Origin: an uncultured Colwellia sp.
GTDB taxonomy: Bacteria; Pseudomonadota; Gammaproteobacteria; Enterobacterales; Alteromonadaceae
NCBI GenBank assembly: GCA_913063325.1
Contig: CAJXYE010000058.1
Coordinates: 1 to 32,514, forward strand
DNA: 32,514 nucleotides
Direction of reading: 5' to 3'
Position numbers and translations under genes: made by a program. Numbering within the stretch: the first letter of the stretch is position 1; every line of letters begins with the position of its first letter. A model generated the notes under the pieces. That model had not been told where the DNA came from. It saw only the letters and a list, made by a program, of their open reading frames with translations, and did not search any database. Of this stretch, positions 1-9,580 are shown in pieces.

Positions 1-10
1 AATCCACTAA

Positions 11-157
11 CTTAAACTTACCGTCCCCTGTTTATTTATAAAATTAATTGAGGCGACAACTATCCTGGCACAGGGGGATAGCGCGCTATTGGAATTGAAA
101 GCAACGCGGCCATGGATTATTTTAACCAGCACAAGTGGGCAATAATTTAATGAAATT
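11..157 (+). other. possible 3' end of a broken upstream gene
   Basis: A plus-strand frame open from about 11 to a TAA at 155-157 reads like the tail of a real protein (ending ...RPWIILTSTSGQ) and is followed 50 bases later by a good terminator. However, the same frame has a TAA at 8-10 and the other two forward frames also stop, so it cannot simply be the end of an intact gene from the left. It has no ATG. It may be a frameshifted C-terminus or a chance ORF; I do not recognise the family. Confidence 0.2.
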
Positions 158-205
158 GGTATTAGTTAATCCATTAGATTAAACGTTAAGTAATCAATCT
201 CCGTG

Positions 206-237
206 TTTCCACCGTGATGCAAGGTGGAAATTTTTTT
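206..237 (+). terminator. Rho-independent terminator
   Basis: An 8-bp stem (TTTCCACC at 206-213 with GGTGGAAA at 223-230) is followed by seven T on the plus strand. It would end plus-strand transcription arriving from the left and lies just beyond the 3' end of the minus-strand kinase gene. The minus strand has no comparable T run after the stem. Confidence 0.8.
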
Positions 238-249
238 GATTAAGTAAAA

Positions 250-1656
250 CTATAAGTCGCTAAGCGGTATTGAAATATCATAACGTAAACCTTTATTAGG
301 TTCACTTTGTACGGTGATTTTTCCATTTAAGGTTGAGGTAACTAAGTTATAAATGACATGAGTGCCTAAGCCACTGCCACCGCTACCTCTTTGGGTTGTG
401 TAAAAAGGTTCAAATAAAATTTTTACCTGCTCTTCACTTAACCCCTTGCCATTGTCTTGATAACAAATAGTAAAACTACCAATCTCTTTAATAACCGTAA
501 TCTTTATATAACCTTTTTCTATATTATTCAGACCATGAATAATTGAATTATTGATCATATTATTGAGAATTTGAGAAATAGCCCCAGGGATTGTTTCAAC
601 GATTAAGTTATCTGGACACTCAACAATAACGTTATGTGGAGATTTTTTTAGAATGGGACGCATTGAAAGTAGTATTTCGTCAATATACTCTTTTATGTTT
701 ATTTCACGTGTTGCTTCTGAAGATTGGTCAACCGCTATTTCTTTAAAGCTATTTATTAATGTCGCCGCTCTTAATGTGTTTGATTCTATTATGGTGCACG
801 TTTCATCTACATCTTCAAAAAAGTAATCTAGGTGCTTATCTGAAGCAGTCTCATTTGTTATTTTATTTTTCAAGGTTTTGTACTGGTGATGTAAATTAGT
901 TATTGCGGTTACGCATATGCCTATGGGCGTGTTTATTTCATGGGCAATGCCGGCAACTAAATTGCCAAGAGAGGCCATTTTTTCTTTTTGTACCAGCTCA
1001 TCTTGTGTGTCTTTAAGCGTTTTCATCATATTTTCTAACGCTGAATTTTGATTTTTTATGAGTGTTAGGCCATTTTTAAGGGACTCTTTATCTGCAATTT
1101 CTTTATTTATAAACTTTCGTTGTTGAAGCACAATAGCTAAGTTAGAAGCGACAAAAGAAAGTAACTGCAGCTCATGTTCATCATACATATTGTCGTTTGA
1201 ATAACTTTGTATGATGATTATTCCCATAACGTCTTCATTATTAGTTATCGGTGCACCCATCCAACTGGTACCTATCGAGCCTATTACATGTGATATCTCG
1301 CCCTGTTTTTCGAGTACTCTAATATCTTCAGCGGTAAATAGGCACGGCTTGTTTTTCCGAATTACATAAGAAGAAATACCCTCGCTAATAGGTACCTTTT
1401 TTCCAAGAAGATCTGCTGTACCTTTCTCATCAATAACGTAATCAAAAATAATTAATTCTTCAATTGAGTCATATAATAAGATAGCAATATTTTTTACATA
1501 AATTATCTCAGACAGTATCAGGTGAATATTTTTATAAATTTGAGGTAGGGTTAACTTAGACAATACAAGTGAAGAAATTTTTAACAGTGCACTTATTACA
1601 TTTAGGTCAGTTTTGTTAGAAGCTTTAGGTAAATTCATAGAATTATAAGCCGTCAC
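250..1656 (-). CDS. GAF-domain sensor histidine kinase
   Basis: Soluble sensor kinase of 468 residues with no membrane segment. Residues about 30-180 look like a GAF sensor domain, followed by a coiled coil (about 185-230), a HisKA dimerisation domain with the phospho-accepting His239 in GIAHEINTP, and a HATPase domain: N box around 366-376 (NNMINNSIIHG), G1 at 401-405 (DNGKG), F box LFEPFYTT and G2 GGSGLGT. It should autophosphorylate and pass the phosphate to the response regulator encoded directly upstream, whose stop it overlaps by 14 bases. The longest start is a GTG at 1656; an ATG at 1638 lies just after the regulator stop. Neither has a strong Shine-Dalgarno sequence, so translational coupling is likely. 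The signal sensed is unknown. Confidence 0.9.
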   Translation of the reverse strand: MTAYNSMNLPKASNKTDLNVISALLKISSLVLSKLTLPQIYKNIHLILSEIIYVKNIAILLYDSIEELIIFDYVIDEKGTADLLGKKVPISEGISSYVIRKNKPCLFTAEDIRVLEKQGEISHVIGSIGTSWMGAPITNNEDVMGIIIIQSYSNDNMYDEHELQLLSFVASNLAIVLQQRKFINKEIADKESLKNGLTLIKNQNSALENMMKTLKDTQDELVQKEKMASLGNLVAGIAHEINTPIGICVTAITNLHHQYKTLKNKITNETASDKHLDYFFEDVDETCTIIESNTLRAATLINSFKEIAVDQSSEATREINIKEYIDEILLSMRPILKKSPHNVIVECPDNLIVETIPGAISQILNNMINNSIIHGLNNIEKGYIKITVIKEIGSFTICYQDNGKGLSEEQVKILFEPFYTTQRGSGGSGLGTHVIYNLVTSTLNGKITVQSEPNKGLRYDISIPLSDL

Positions 1657-3187
1657 TTTTGGTCAGGTTATTATTTATGATCATTATATCGTCAAGCCTA
1701 TTTATAAGCGCTGAGACAACATTAGGATCAAAATGTTTACCTGTTTCTTGCTTAAGTAGTTTTAAAATATCCTCTAAGGCCCAAGGCTCTTTATAGCAAC
1801 GCTTATGAATTAATGCGTCAAATACGTCTGCAACGGCCACTATTCTGGCAAAAATATGAATGTCATCGCCTTTGATCCCCTTGGGGTAACCTGTGCCATC
1901 ATATTTTTCATGATGTTGTTGTGCAATTATGGCTGCAGCATTTAATATTGGCCGTTCAGAGCCAGATAATATGTCAAAGCCGATCTGAGCATGCTGTTTC
2001 ATTACAACCATTTCTTCATCACTTAGTCTACCTGGTTTTAATAAAACGCTATCAGGAGTCGATATTTTACCGACATCATGCATTGGCGTAGCTTGCTTTA
2101 AAATGTCACAGTCACTGTCAGGTAAATTTAATTCCTGCGCTAATATGTAGCAAAACTCCGACATACGTTTAATATGATTACCGGCTTCTTTTGAGCGCGA
2201 CTCTACCGCATTACCTAATCGGTTGATTAAGTCCTCTTGGGTTTTTATTATTTCCTCATTAAGTAATAAATTATCAAAGGCAATACCTATACTATTTGAA
2301 AATAAATTAAGTAACTGAATGTTGATGTCAGTTAACTGCTTAATTTGATTGCCTTTTAGGTATAGTAAACTTTCTTGGTCACTCTTAGAGGGGAAATAAG
2401 CAACATAGTGATCATCTTCATAAACACTCCCTTGTATTTTTCTAGCTTTATCCAATAATTCAATCGCTTTAGGCGCTAAACTATTTTTGAATGAAATATT
2501 GCCGCATTCAGCTATTATTTGATAATCGTTCGCCAAACAAATTGTCCCAGCTCCTTCTACGGGTTTTATTAAAGCACCTTCTTGATCTACATGTATTAAG
2601 GAAATAACTTGTTGTAATAATCCATTAAAAAAATGTTTTAGCGTTTTCTTTTCAAGTAAGTCAGTTGTCGATTCAATAACCTGCTGTAAGCCCATTCTAT
2701 AAGCTCTTTCATAGGTTATAGATTGGTCTATTTTAATCAAATCACGATAAGCTCTTAACGCAGTTACAACACAGGTGAACAACTTAGTTCTATCGAGCTC
2801 TGTTTTTTGTTTGTAGTCATTAATATCATAATTCATAATGACTTCTTCTTCAGGAGCCTGCCCAGGCTGACCAGTTCTGAGTATGATTCGGGTAAAAACA
2901 TTCTTTTTTTCTTCTCGAAGCCATTTAGCTACTTTTAAACCGGCGTCGTCGGTCTCCATAACAACATCAAGAAATATTAAGGCTATATCATCATTTTCGT
3001 CGAGCACTTTTTTTGCTTCATTTGAATCAAAGGCACTTAAAAACTCGACACCTCTGTCTTCTAATTCAAAGCGCTTTAGTGCCATTTTAGTGACTGTGTG
3101 TATGTCTATTTCATCATCAACAATGAGTATGCGCCAAGGTTTTAATGATGGTTTTGTCTCATCACTTTTAAGCAATGTGAAGGGCAT
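1643..3187 (-). CDS. response regulator with HD-GYP c-di-GMP phosphodiesterase output (REC-DUF3369-HD-GYP)
   Basis: 514 residues. The N-terminal receiver domain (about 18-145) has acidic residues in VDDE (23-26), phospho-acceptor Asp74 in FLDVVM, and a conserved Lys near 126-128. A middle region (about 150-310) fits DUF3369, a GAF-like domain found in this architecture. The C-terminal HD-GYP domain carries MHDVGK (369-374), HHEKYDGTGYP (425-435) and ADVFDAL (453-459). HD-GYP domains hydrolyse c-di-GMP, so this protein probably lowers c-di-GMP when phosphorylated by the kinase encoded immediately downstream in the same operon. It starts with ATG at 3187 and has no obvious ribosome-binding site. 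Domain assignment is confident; the stimulus and activity are inferred. Confidence 0.92.
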   Translation of the reverse strand: MPFTLLKSDETKPSLKPWRILIVDDEIDIHTVTKMALKRFELEDRGVEFLSAFDSNEAKKVLDENDDIALIFLDVVMETDDAGLKVAKWLREEKKNVFTRIILRTGQPGQAPEEEVIMNYDINDYKQKTELDRTKLFTCVVTALRAYRDLIKIDQSITYERAYRMGLQQVIESTTDLLEKKTLKHFFNGLLQQVISLIHVDQEGALIKPVEGAGTICLANDYQIIAECGNISFKNSLAPKAIELLDKARKIQGSVYEDDHYVAYFPSKSDQESLLYLKGNQIKQLTDINIQLLNLFSNSIGIAFDNLLLNEEIIKTQEDLINRLGNAVESRSKEAGNHIKRMSEFCYILAQELNLPDSDCDILKQATPMHDVGKISTPDSVLLKPGRLSDEEMVVMKQHAQIGFDILSGSERPILNAAAIIAQQHHEKYDGTGYPKGIKGDDIHIFARIVAVADVFDALIHKRCYKEPWALEDILKLLKQETGKHFDPNVVSALINRLDDIMIINNNLTKSDGL

Positions 3188-3512
3188 ATTTATGATACTA
3201 ATAATTGGAGTGATAAGTTTATTTTAGCTTGAATTATTTAGAAGTAAAAAATAATAGCTATAAGTAGCAGAAAATTAAAGGGTAGCTTCATTGACCTTGC
3301 CAAAGTTGAGAGCAATGTAGCGATTTTGTATTAAAAGATTCCTTTAGTTCATTAGCTGTGAAGTGAGCTAATAAGTTATCTTAATCCGCCTAAATAGGCA
3401 GTGTGTACTTAATTTTTTACATAGCATCACTTGTTATACTCGAAGAATTAATGAAAAACTCCTCAGAGTTACATAAGATACAGCGATAATAATATAGGGA
3501 ACAATAATTAAA
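3188..3512. other. divergent intergenic region
   Basis: A 325-base AT-rich spacer between the minus-strand signalling operon and the plus-strand M16 protease. It should hold the promoters of both. Apart from an extended -10 candidate for the protease I see no gene, repeat or strong operator. Confidence 0.5.
3432..3440 (+). promoter_or_regulatory. candidate extended -10 promoter for the M16 protease
   Basis: TGTTATACT is a TGn extended -10 element with hexamer TATACT, placing a start near 3447 and leaving a leader of about 66 bases before the ATG at 3513. The -35 region is poor, as is common for extended -10 promoters. Motif match only. Confidence 0.35.
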
Positions 3513-6437
3513 ATGAAAAAAACATATTTAGCGGCGGCAATCGTTGCGAGTTTAACGTTATCCGGCTGTATGGTAACTAGTGATGGTATAAAATCATCGT
3601 CTGAATTGGCCGCCAGTGATAACGCTAGCAGTAGCATGTCAGTGCAATCATCTGCAAATAGTGAAAATAAAGTGTTTAGCCAAAAATACTTATTTAAAGA
3701 GTTATCAAATGGTTTGCGTGTATTGGTTGTGAAAACTGATTATCCTGACCTTGTCTCAGTACAGATCCCTGTATCTGTAGGTTCTCGTGATGAAAACGAA
3801 GTAGGTAAAACAGGTTTTGCGCATTTCTTTGAACACATGATGTTTAAAGGTTCAGAGAAATTTCCACAAGCTGTGTACTCTGACTTATTTAAAAATGCCG
3901 GTGTTGATAATGGTGCTTACACCACTAACGATTACACCAATTATCACTTAGATTTCTCTAAAGACCACTTAGATAAAGTATTAGAGATTCAAGCAGATCA
4001 CTTTAAAAACCTTAAATATACCGATGCACAATTTAAAACTGAAGCGTTAACGGTAAAAGGCGAATACTTAAAAAATAATGCTAGCCCAACGCGTAAGTTA
4101 TTAGCTGCAGTTCGTAAAGAAGCATTTGATACTCATACCTATAAACACACCACAATGGGTTTTTTTGAAGATGTAGAAGCAATGCCTAACCAAATTGCTT
4201 ATGGTGAAAAATTCTTTGACCAGTTTTATAAGCCTGAATATGTTTCCTTGGTGATTGTTGGTGATGTTGAGCCAGAAGCGACAATGGCAATGGTAGAAAA
4301 ACATTGGGGAAATTGGCAAAAAGGTGATTTTGTTAGTGAAATCGCACAAGAACCAAAACAAACAGCACCAAAATATGTTCATGAAAAATTTGATGGTTTA
4401 CCGGGTCATTGGTTATTAGTTTCTTATAAAGGTGCTAATTGGCAACCGAAGGAAAAAGATCGCGCGGCTTTAGATTTAATTTCTGAATTATATTTTTCAA
4501 ATAACTCAGCATTGTATCAAGAGTTAGTGGTAGATAAGCAGTTGGCCAGTCAAATGTTTAACTACAACCCTAAAACAAAAGATGCCGGTTTACGTCACGT
4601 ATTCATTAAAGTGAATGATGAAAAAGATTTAGCTACCGTACGTGATGCGGTCAATAGTACTTATGCGCAAATACGTACCGAGCTAGTTTCAGCCCAAAAG
4701 CTTGATAACTTAAAATCGAACTTAAAATATAGCTTTGTAAACAGCCTAGATTCTTCAGAGTCTATTGCTTCTACATTAGCCAGTTATATGCATTTTGATC
4801 GTGACCCAGAAACGATTAACCACTTATATAATAGCTTTGACAATATTTCGGCTCAAGATATCAAAGATATTGCTAATCTATATTTCATTGATGAGAACCG
4901 CACAACGGTAACCTTATCAGCTTTAGATAAAATTGCTGACTTTGACCAAGAAGTTGATTTAAACGGCGCCGTTGCCGCAATTGAAATGAAAAAGTCTAAC
5001 CCGACAGCTGCTTTGTTTTCGGTATTAGATAATACCAATGACTCGCCGCTAATTGATGTTAATTTCCTCTTTTATACAGGGGCTGCAGCAGACCCAGTTG
5101 GTAAGAAAGGCGTTGCGGCTTTAACTGCACGCATGTTAACCCAAGGTGGCTCACAGACGCGTAGTTATAAAGAAATACAAAAAGGTTTATATCCTTTAGC
5201 GGGACGTTTTTCATCTCAACTTGATAAAGAAATGATGTCATTTACGGGTCGTGTTCACAAAGACAATGCTACTCAGTGGTATCAACTTATCAGTGACCAA
5301 TTACTGAATCCAGGCTGGCGTGAAGATGATTTTAAGCGTCTTAAGAAAGAGTTAATTGATGGTATTAAATCAGGCCTTAAATCTTCTAATGATGAAGAGT
5401 TAGGTAAAGAAGTGCTTTATAGCGAACTTTATCAAGGCCATGTTTATGAAAACTTCAATAGTGGTGACTTGTCTGACTTAGCAGCCCTTACTATTGAAGA
5501 TGTTAAAGCTTTCTATAGCACTCAACTTACGCAAGCTAAATTAAACGTAGGTATTACTGGTGCTATGCCGAGTGCGCTAAAAGAACAGCTAATGACCGAC
5601 TTAAAAACACTGCCTGTCGGTGAAGAAAAACGCTTAATTATTGCTAAAGCGCCAGTTTTAAAAGGCCATCATGCAACTATTGTAGAAAAGAATGCACAAT
5701 CTACGGCAGTCTCTTTTGGTTTCCCAATTGATACAATCCGCAGTGACAAAGACTGGGCAGCACTTTGGTTAGTGCGTTCATACTTTGGTGAGCACAGAAG
5801 TTCTAACAGCTACTTGTATCAACAAATACGTCAAGCGCGTGGTATGAACTATGGTGATTATTCTTATATCGAATATTTCCCTCGTGGTATGTACCAAACT
5901 AAGCCTGACTCAAATTTAGGTCGATCAAGCCAAATTTTCCAAGTGTGGTTACGTCCATTGCGTTCAAATAATGATGCGCATTTTGCCACACGTGCTGCTT
6001 TGTATGAACTGGATAAGTTGATTGAAAATGGCATGAGCGAAAAAGATTTTCAGGCAACTCGTAATTATTTAACTAACTATGCGCCGCAATTAGTCGCAAG
6101 CCAAGATCAACAGTTAGGTTATGCGCTTGATAGTGAGTTTTATCAAACCGAAGAGTTTGTTAAGTACGTACGTGGTGAATTTGCAAAACTGTCGTTAGAT
6201 GATGTGAACCGTGTTATTAAAGAAAACTTACAAACAGATGATATTCATTATGTATTCATCTCAGGCGATGGTAAAGATATGAAAAAACGTCTGTTATCTG
6301 AACAAGTATCACCGTTAAAATATAACAGTGAGAAGCCAGCTGAGCTTTTAGCTACGGATAAAATTATCGAAAGTTATAAGTTAACACTACCAGCTAAAAA
6401 TGTTGAAGTTATTGCGGTAGATAAGGTGTTTAAATAA
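3513..6437 (+). CDS. M16 family zinc metalloprotease lipoprotein (insulinase/pitrilysin type)
   Basis: 974 residues. The N-terminus is a lipoprotein signal peptide with lipobox LSGC (Cys19), so the enzyme is membrane-anchored and works in the periplasm or outer membrane. The inverted zinc motif HFFEH is at 104-108, with a downstream Glu ligand in VKGEY (Glu184), the usual distance for M16. The length fits two fused halves: an active N-terminal half, and a C-terminal half (from about 500) without HxxEH, which M16 enzymes use to close the peptide chamber. It probably degrades peptides. Start is the ATG at 3513; the Shine-Dalgarno match is weak. It appears monocistronic, with its own terminator about 90 bases downstream. 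Confidence 0.93.
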   Translation: MKKTYLAAAIVASLTLSGCMVTSDGIKSSSELAASDNASSSMSVQSSANSENKVFSQKYLFKELSNGLRVLVVKTDYPDLVSVQIPVSVGSRDENEVGKTGFAHFFEHMMFKGSEKFPQAVYSDLFKNAGVDNGAYTTNDYTNYHLDFSKDHLDKVLEIQADHFKNLKYTDAQFKTEALTVKGEYLKNNASPTRKLLAAVRKEAFDTHTYKHTTMGFFEDVEAMPNQIAYGEKFFDQFYKPEYVSLVIVGDVEPEATMAMVEKHWGNWQKGDFVSEIAQEPKQTAPKYVHEKFDGLPGHWLLVSYKGANWQPKEKDRAALDLISELYFSNNSALYQELVVDKQLASQMFNYNPKTKDAGLRHVFIKVNDEKDLATVRDAVNSTYAQIRTELVSAQKLDNLKSNLKYSFVNSLDSSESIASTLASYMHFDRDPETINHLYNSFDNISAQDIKDIANLYFIDENRTTVTLSALDKIADFDQEVDLNGAVAAIEMKKSNPTAALFSVLDNTNDSPLIDVNFLFYTGAAADPVGKKGVAALTARMLTQGGSQTRSYKEIQKGLYPLAGRFSSQLDKEMMSFTGRVHKDNATQWYQLISDQLLNPGWREDDFKRLKKELIDGIKSGLKSSNDEELGKEVLYSELYQGHVYENFNSGDLSDLAALTIEDVKAFYSTQLTQAKLNVGITGAMPSALKEQLMTDLKTLPVGEEKRLIIAKAPVLKGHHATIVEKNAQSTAVSFGFPIDTIRSDKDWAALWLVRSYFGEHRSSNSYLYQQIRQARGMNYGDYSYIEYFPRGMYQTKPDSNLGRSSQIFQVWLRPLRSNNDAHFATRAALYELDKLIENGMSEKDFQATRNYLTNYAPQLVASQDQQLGYALDSEFYQTEEFVKYVRGEFAKLSLDDVNRVIKENLQTDDIHYVFISGDGKDMKKRLLSEQVSPLKYNSEKPAELLATDKIIESYKLTLPAKNVEVIAVDKVFK

Positions 6438-6521
6438 GTTTTATAAGTAAGGCTTTTAAATAAGCAGTATTGACAATTAAGCATAATTTATAGATGACTT
6501 AGTTGTAAATATATCCTGATA

Positions 6522-6555
6522 AAACACCACGCTTGCCGTGGTGTTTTTGTTTTAA
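6522..6555 (+). terminator. Rho-independent terminator of the M16 gene
   Basis: A perfect 10-bp stem (AAACACCACG at 6522-6531 with CGTGGTGTTT at 6537-6546) encloses a 5-base loop and runs into a T-rich tail to 6553. Confidence 0.9.
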
Positions 6556-6584
6556 TTAAAGGCAAAATAATTGAGGATTCTTCA

Positions 6585-6611
6585 AGGGGAGGCAAGCTAG
6601 CAACTCCCCCT
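6585..6611 (-). terminator. hairpin downstream of the DUF3360 gene
   Basis: A GC-rich stem (AGGGGAG at 6585-6591 with CTCCCCCT at 6604-6611, one bulge) lies less than 25 bases beyond the stop of the minus-strand membrane gene. There is no T run on the minus strand, so it may be a weak terminator or an RNA-stabilising hairpin. Confidence 0.4.
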
Positions 6612-6628
6612 TATTTGTATCTGAATTA

Positions 6629-8137
6629 TTATCCTAAATTTGGGATTATTGCTGGAATGCCTGGTAACAAACCTACCAATGCCATTACCCCTGTTAAGAC
6701 AACAAACATAATGCTGGGAATGATCCAGCGACTCATTTTACTTAACTTTGAGCTACGCTCTTTACAGCCAATTAAACCAAGGTTGTCGAGCAACATAGTG
6801 AGTGCCCAGCCAAAAGCAGGGTTAACCAATGCCGAAGAAAATACCACAATAGCCGCTGATTGTGTTGTTTTACCTTCACGGGTCATTTCCATGCCAGCTT
6901 CAAGTAGCGGAATAAAGACACCCACGATTAAAGCGACACAAAGCACGGGTTGCCATATGGCTAAATCCATCGGATAGCCCCATACAGCCGCTATGATACA
7001 AAACAATGCAGTAAGTAAGGCGCCAGCAGGAATAGGTCTTTTAGCGATAGCGGCAGGCACCAGGTATGTGCCCCAAGACGAGGTAAAGTTAGTGCCACCT
7101 AAAAGGGAACCAAAGGTTTGGCGAATAGAGGCACTTGTCATGGTATCGTCAATGTTCATATGAACTTTTTCAGTGCGCTCAGGGTAACTGATTTTTTGAA
7201 ATACTTGATGCCCTAAGAAGTCAGGTGACCACATTGCCACGGCTAAAATAGCAAAAGGCAGTACTACAATAAAACTTTCTACGGTAGGTAAACCAAGCAT
7301 CCAACCGGTATTTTCGCCCCACCAATACATAGGGTTCATGTTAGGCAAGCCTGGTCCGGTATGAAACTCAAAAGGTGCACCCAGCGCAAATGCGAGTGTT
7401 CCGCCTAGTAAGCAACTTAACGGTACTGCTAACCAACGTTTACGCCAATGTTCAAGTAAAGCGTATAAGATGATGGTACAAAATATAACGATAAAAGCAA
7501 TGTGGCTCATGCCTATGCCTTCAGCCCAAGCGAACAGCTTCTTAACTTGTGAAATGGTACCAACAAACCCGAGGTATAATAATAAACCGCCGCATACTCC
7601 CTTACTGGTGAGGTTTGCCAGCATACTTCCGCCTTTGCTAATAGCGAGAATCAAACCAAAGACACCAATAAGTAATCCAAAGGCCATTGGGTGACCACCT
7701 GCGGCCACCACAATAGGGATTAGCGGAATTAAAGGGCCATGCGTACCTGCTAGGTTAGCGGTGGGTAATAAAAAACCTGAAAAAAGAATAATGAAGAGAG
7801 AGACAATGAGTAATTCATAACGAACATTTTCTAAGATAAAACCTTCATCAAGACCTAGAGAGCCAGCAAAGGTTGCTGCTATTGCACCCACCATGACTAT
7901 TTTTCCGATTGTCGCTGCCATTGCTGGAATGGTATCTTCAAACTCAAATCGGTAATCTCTAAAAGGTAAATTAGGTCGCCAACGTTTAGGTGCCATGATT
8001 TGCAATTCATGCTCTAAATACTCTTCTCGAGTATTAAACGATGAACTTGGTTTATGTTTTTGCTGGTAACTAAGCTCTTCTTTACTTAGTTCATCCCCAC
8101 TTTGTTGCTTATTTGTGGGGGCAGAAGTATTGCCCAT
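6629..8137 (-). CDS. DUF3360 family multi-pass membrane protein
   Basis: 502 residues with a hydrophilic N-terminus (about 65 residues) and about a dozen hydrophobic segments. The segments NLPFRDYRFEFED, NLAGTHGPLIPLIP and AAGGHPMAFG match what I recall of DUF3360 proteins from Vibrio and relatives. The Gly/Pro-rich re-entrant-looking stretches resemble NCS2/SulP-type permeases, so an anion or nucleobase transport role is possible but unproven. The start ATG at 8137 is preceded by AAGGA at good spacing. It stands alone on its strand with no enzyme neighbour that would suggest a substrate. Confidence 0.8.
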   Translation of the reverse strand: MGNTSAPTNKQQSGDELSKEELSYQQKHKPSSSFNTREEYLEHELQIMAPKRWRPNLPFRDYRFEFEDTIPAMAATIGKIVMVGAIAATFAGSLGLDEGFILENVRYELLIVSLFIILFSGFLLPTANLAGTHGPLIPLIPIVVAAGGHPMAFGLLIGVFGLILAISKGGSMLANLTSKGVCGGLLLYLGFVGTISQVKKLFAWAEGIGMSHIAFIVIFCTIILYALLEHWRKRWLAVPLSCLLGGTLAFALGAPFEFHTGPGLPNMNPMYWWGENTGWMLGLPTVESFIVVLPFAILAVAMWSPDFLGHQVFQKISYPERTEKVHMNIDDTMTSASIRQTFGSLLGGTNFTSSWGTYLVPAAIAKRPIPAGALLTALFCIIAAVWGYPMDLAIWQPVLCVALIVGVFIPLLEAGMEMTREGKTTQSAAIVVFSSALVNPAFGWALTMLLDNLGLIGCKERSSKLSKMSRWIIPSIMFVVLTGVMALVGLLPGIPAIIPNLG

Positions 8138-8482
8138 AACTGTTCCTTTTGTTGACTAACTAAAAGTTCTATTTCATTGAAGTTGACCATATTTTATCTC
8201 AACGAAGTATGGGTAGCTAATGGCAAAGGCCATATAAGACTTAGCAATTAGTCTAGGGTTTTACGCATTGACGTCTAAAAAATGAGCTTTTACTCTATTT
8301 CTTGATCTGATACAGATTAGCGATTAAAAAGGGTAAATAAACAAGGGGAAGTTTTTTGTATCGATGGGCGGTATAAATTGCACTAACTTGTTTTAAGTTC
8401 AGCACTATAATAAGTTAATCCCTTCATTATTCATGACTTAACTTAGATTAAGCTAAGAATTGATTAGATAAACCAATGAACC
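8138..8482. other. intergenic region upstream of the DUF3360 gene
   Basis: 345 AT-rich bases. It must hold the promoter of the DUF3360 gene and the 3' end of the transcript of the next minus-strand gene. I see a short 13-base palindrome ATCTGATACAGAT near 8304-8316 and a weak CTTAG/CTAAG hairpin near 8438-8456, but no gene and no convincing terminator. Confidence 0.4.
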
Positions 8483-9418
8483 CTATTCATTTGGATTGAT
8501 ATAGCGTTTTTCAGAGAACTTATCGGCTAAAAATATCTGTAAACCCGATAATTGTTTATCTGAAAACCATTTTTTGTGTGCTTGGTAATAGTCTTTCGTT
8601 TGATAGGCATTAGCTAATACTTTATTAATATCGTTAATAATACGCTGACCCAAGGGGCTATCTGAGCAATTAATATGTGCGATAAGGTAGGGCGGCGCAC
8701 CAGCAATGGTGTACTGTTCTAACAAAGGTTTTTGTGTTTCTAAAGGGGTTATGTCTACAGGTAAAGCAAGTACAAAATCAACCCGTTCTTTATATAACAT
8801 TGATGCTAGAGCCACTACTCTTTGACTGCCGCCACGGTAATAGATGTTTGCTGGTTTTATTTTTTTTATTTGCTGGTCAAGAAAGTTACCAAAAGAGACA
8901 TCCTGCGCAATACCCATTGTCTGCGTTGGTAATGTCTTAAATACGCTGGCAAGATCTTTGATTTCACCCTCAGCATTAAATAATTGCTTAGGTAAGGCTG
9001 ACTTTTGGTTATAGCGGTAAAGTTTATGAGTTAGGTAAAAGGTTTGGGGATCTGAAAATAATGAATATTCTTGGCGTTCAGGTGTCTTCGCTCTGTTGGC
9101 CGTACAGACATTACCCTTACTCTTAAGGATCCTGTTGGTTCGACTCGCGGTCACTCGTTCTATTTTGATGTTATATTGTGTTAACTGTTGAATGATTAAG
9201 TTTTCAATATAAGATGCGGTTGATGTTTCGGCAGAGTTTTTAGTTAAGAGATCTATATTTTCAATTTTGTCTTCTACTAACCAAATAATTTTTTCTTTGT
9301 GAATATTTTCATTTATGTGATTGCTTTGCACCGAAGCACTACTAATAGCAGCCAACAAAAGAACAATACTAATGAAAGAGGGGAGTTTTAATGACGGAGA
9401 AAATAAGTTCAAGGACAA
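8483..9418 (-). CDS. periplasmic solute-binding-like protein (SBP_bac_3/TIGR02285-like)
   Basis: 311 residues. Residues about 12-32 form a hydrophobic signal segment followed by SSASVQS, so export is likely. The rest looks like an extracellular solute-binding fold of the kind found in TIGR02285-type proteins: an early strand (KIIWLVED), a central IYYRGGSQRVVALASML segment and the late pattern GQRIINDINKVLANAY. No ABC permease or ATPase lies nearby, which is usual for this orphan group. The only usable starts are TTG codons (9418 or 9412); there is no in-frame ATG near the signal peptide, and the Shine-Dalgarno match is weak. Family assignment is by general resemblance only. Confidence 0.6.
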   Translation of the reverse strand: MSLNLFSPSLKLPSFISIVLLLAAISSASVQSNHINENIHKEKIIWLVEDKIENIDLLTKNSAETSTASYIENLIIQQLTQYNIKIERVTASRTNRILKSKGNVCTANRAKTPERQEYSLFSDPQTFYLTHKLYRYNQKSALPKQLFNAEGEIKDLASVFKTLPTQTMGIAQDVSFGNFLDQQIKKIKPANIYYRGGSQRVVALASMLYKERVDFVLALPVDITPLETQKPLLEQYTIAGAPPYLIAHINCSDSPLGQRIINDINKVLANAYQTKDYYQAHKKWFSDKQLSGLQIFLADKFSEKRYINPNE

Positions 9419-9580
9419 ATATCTTACAAAATATAACTTCAGCTTATTCTAACTGTATTTTGTATAATAAAGTAGCCATCATGGGGTCAAAGGTATAATT
9501 TATGAGGTAGTAGGTTTAAGATGCTTAATATACATTAAGCACTATTGAACTTATGCAGAATATTTTATCTTTCAAACTCT

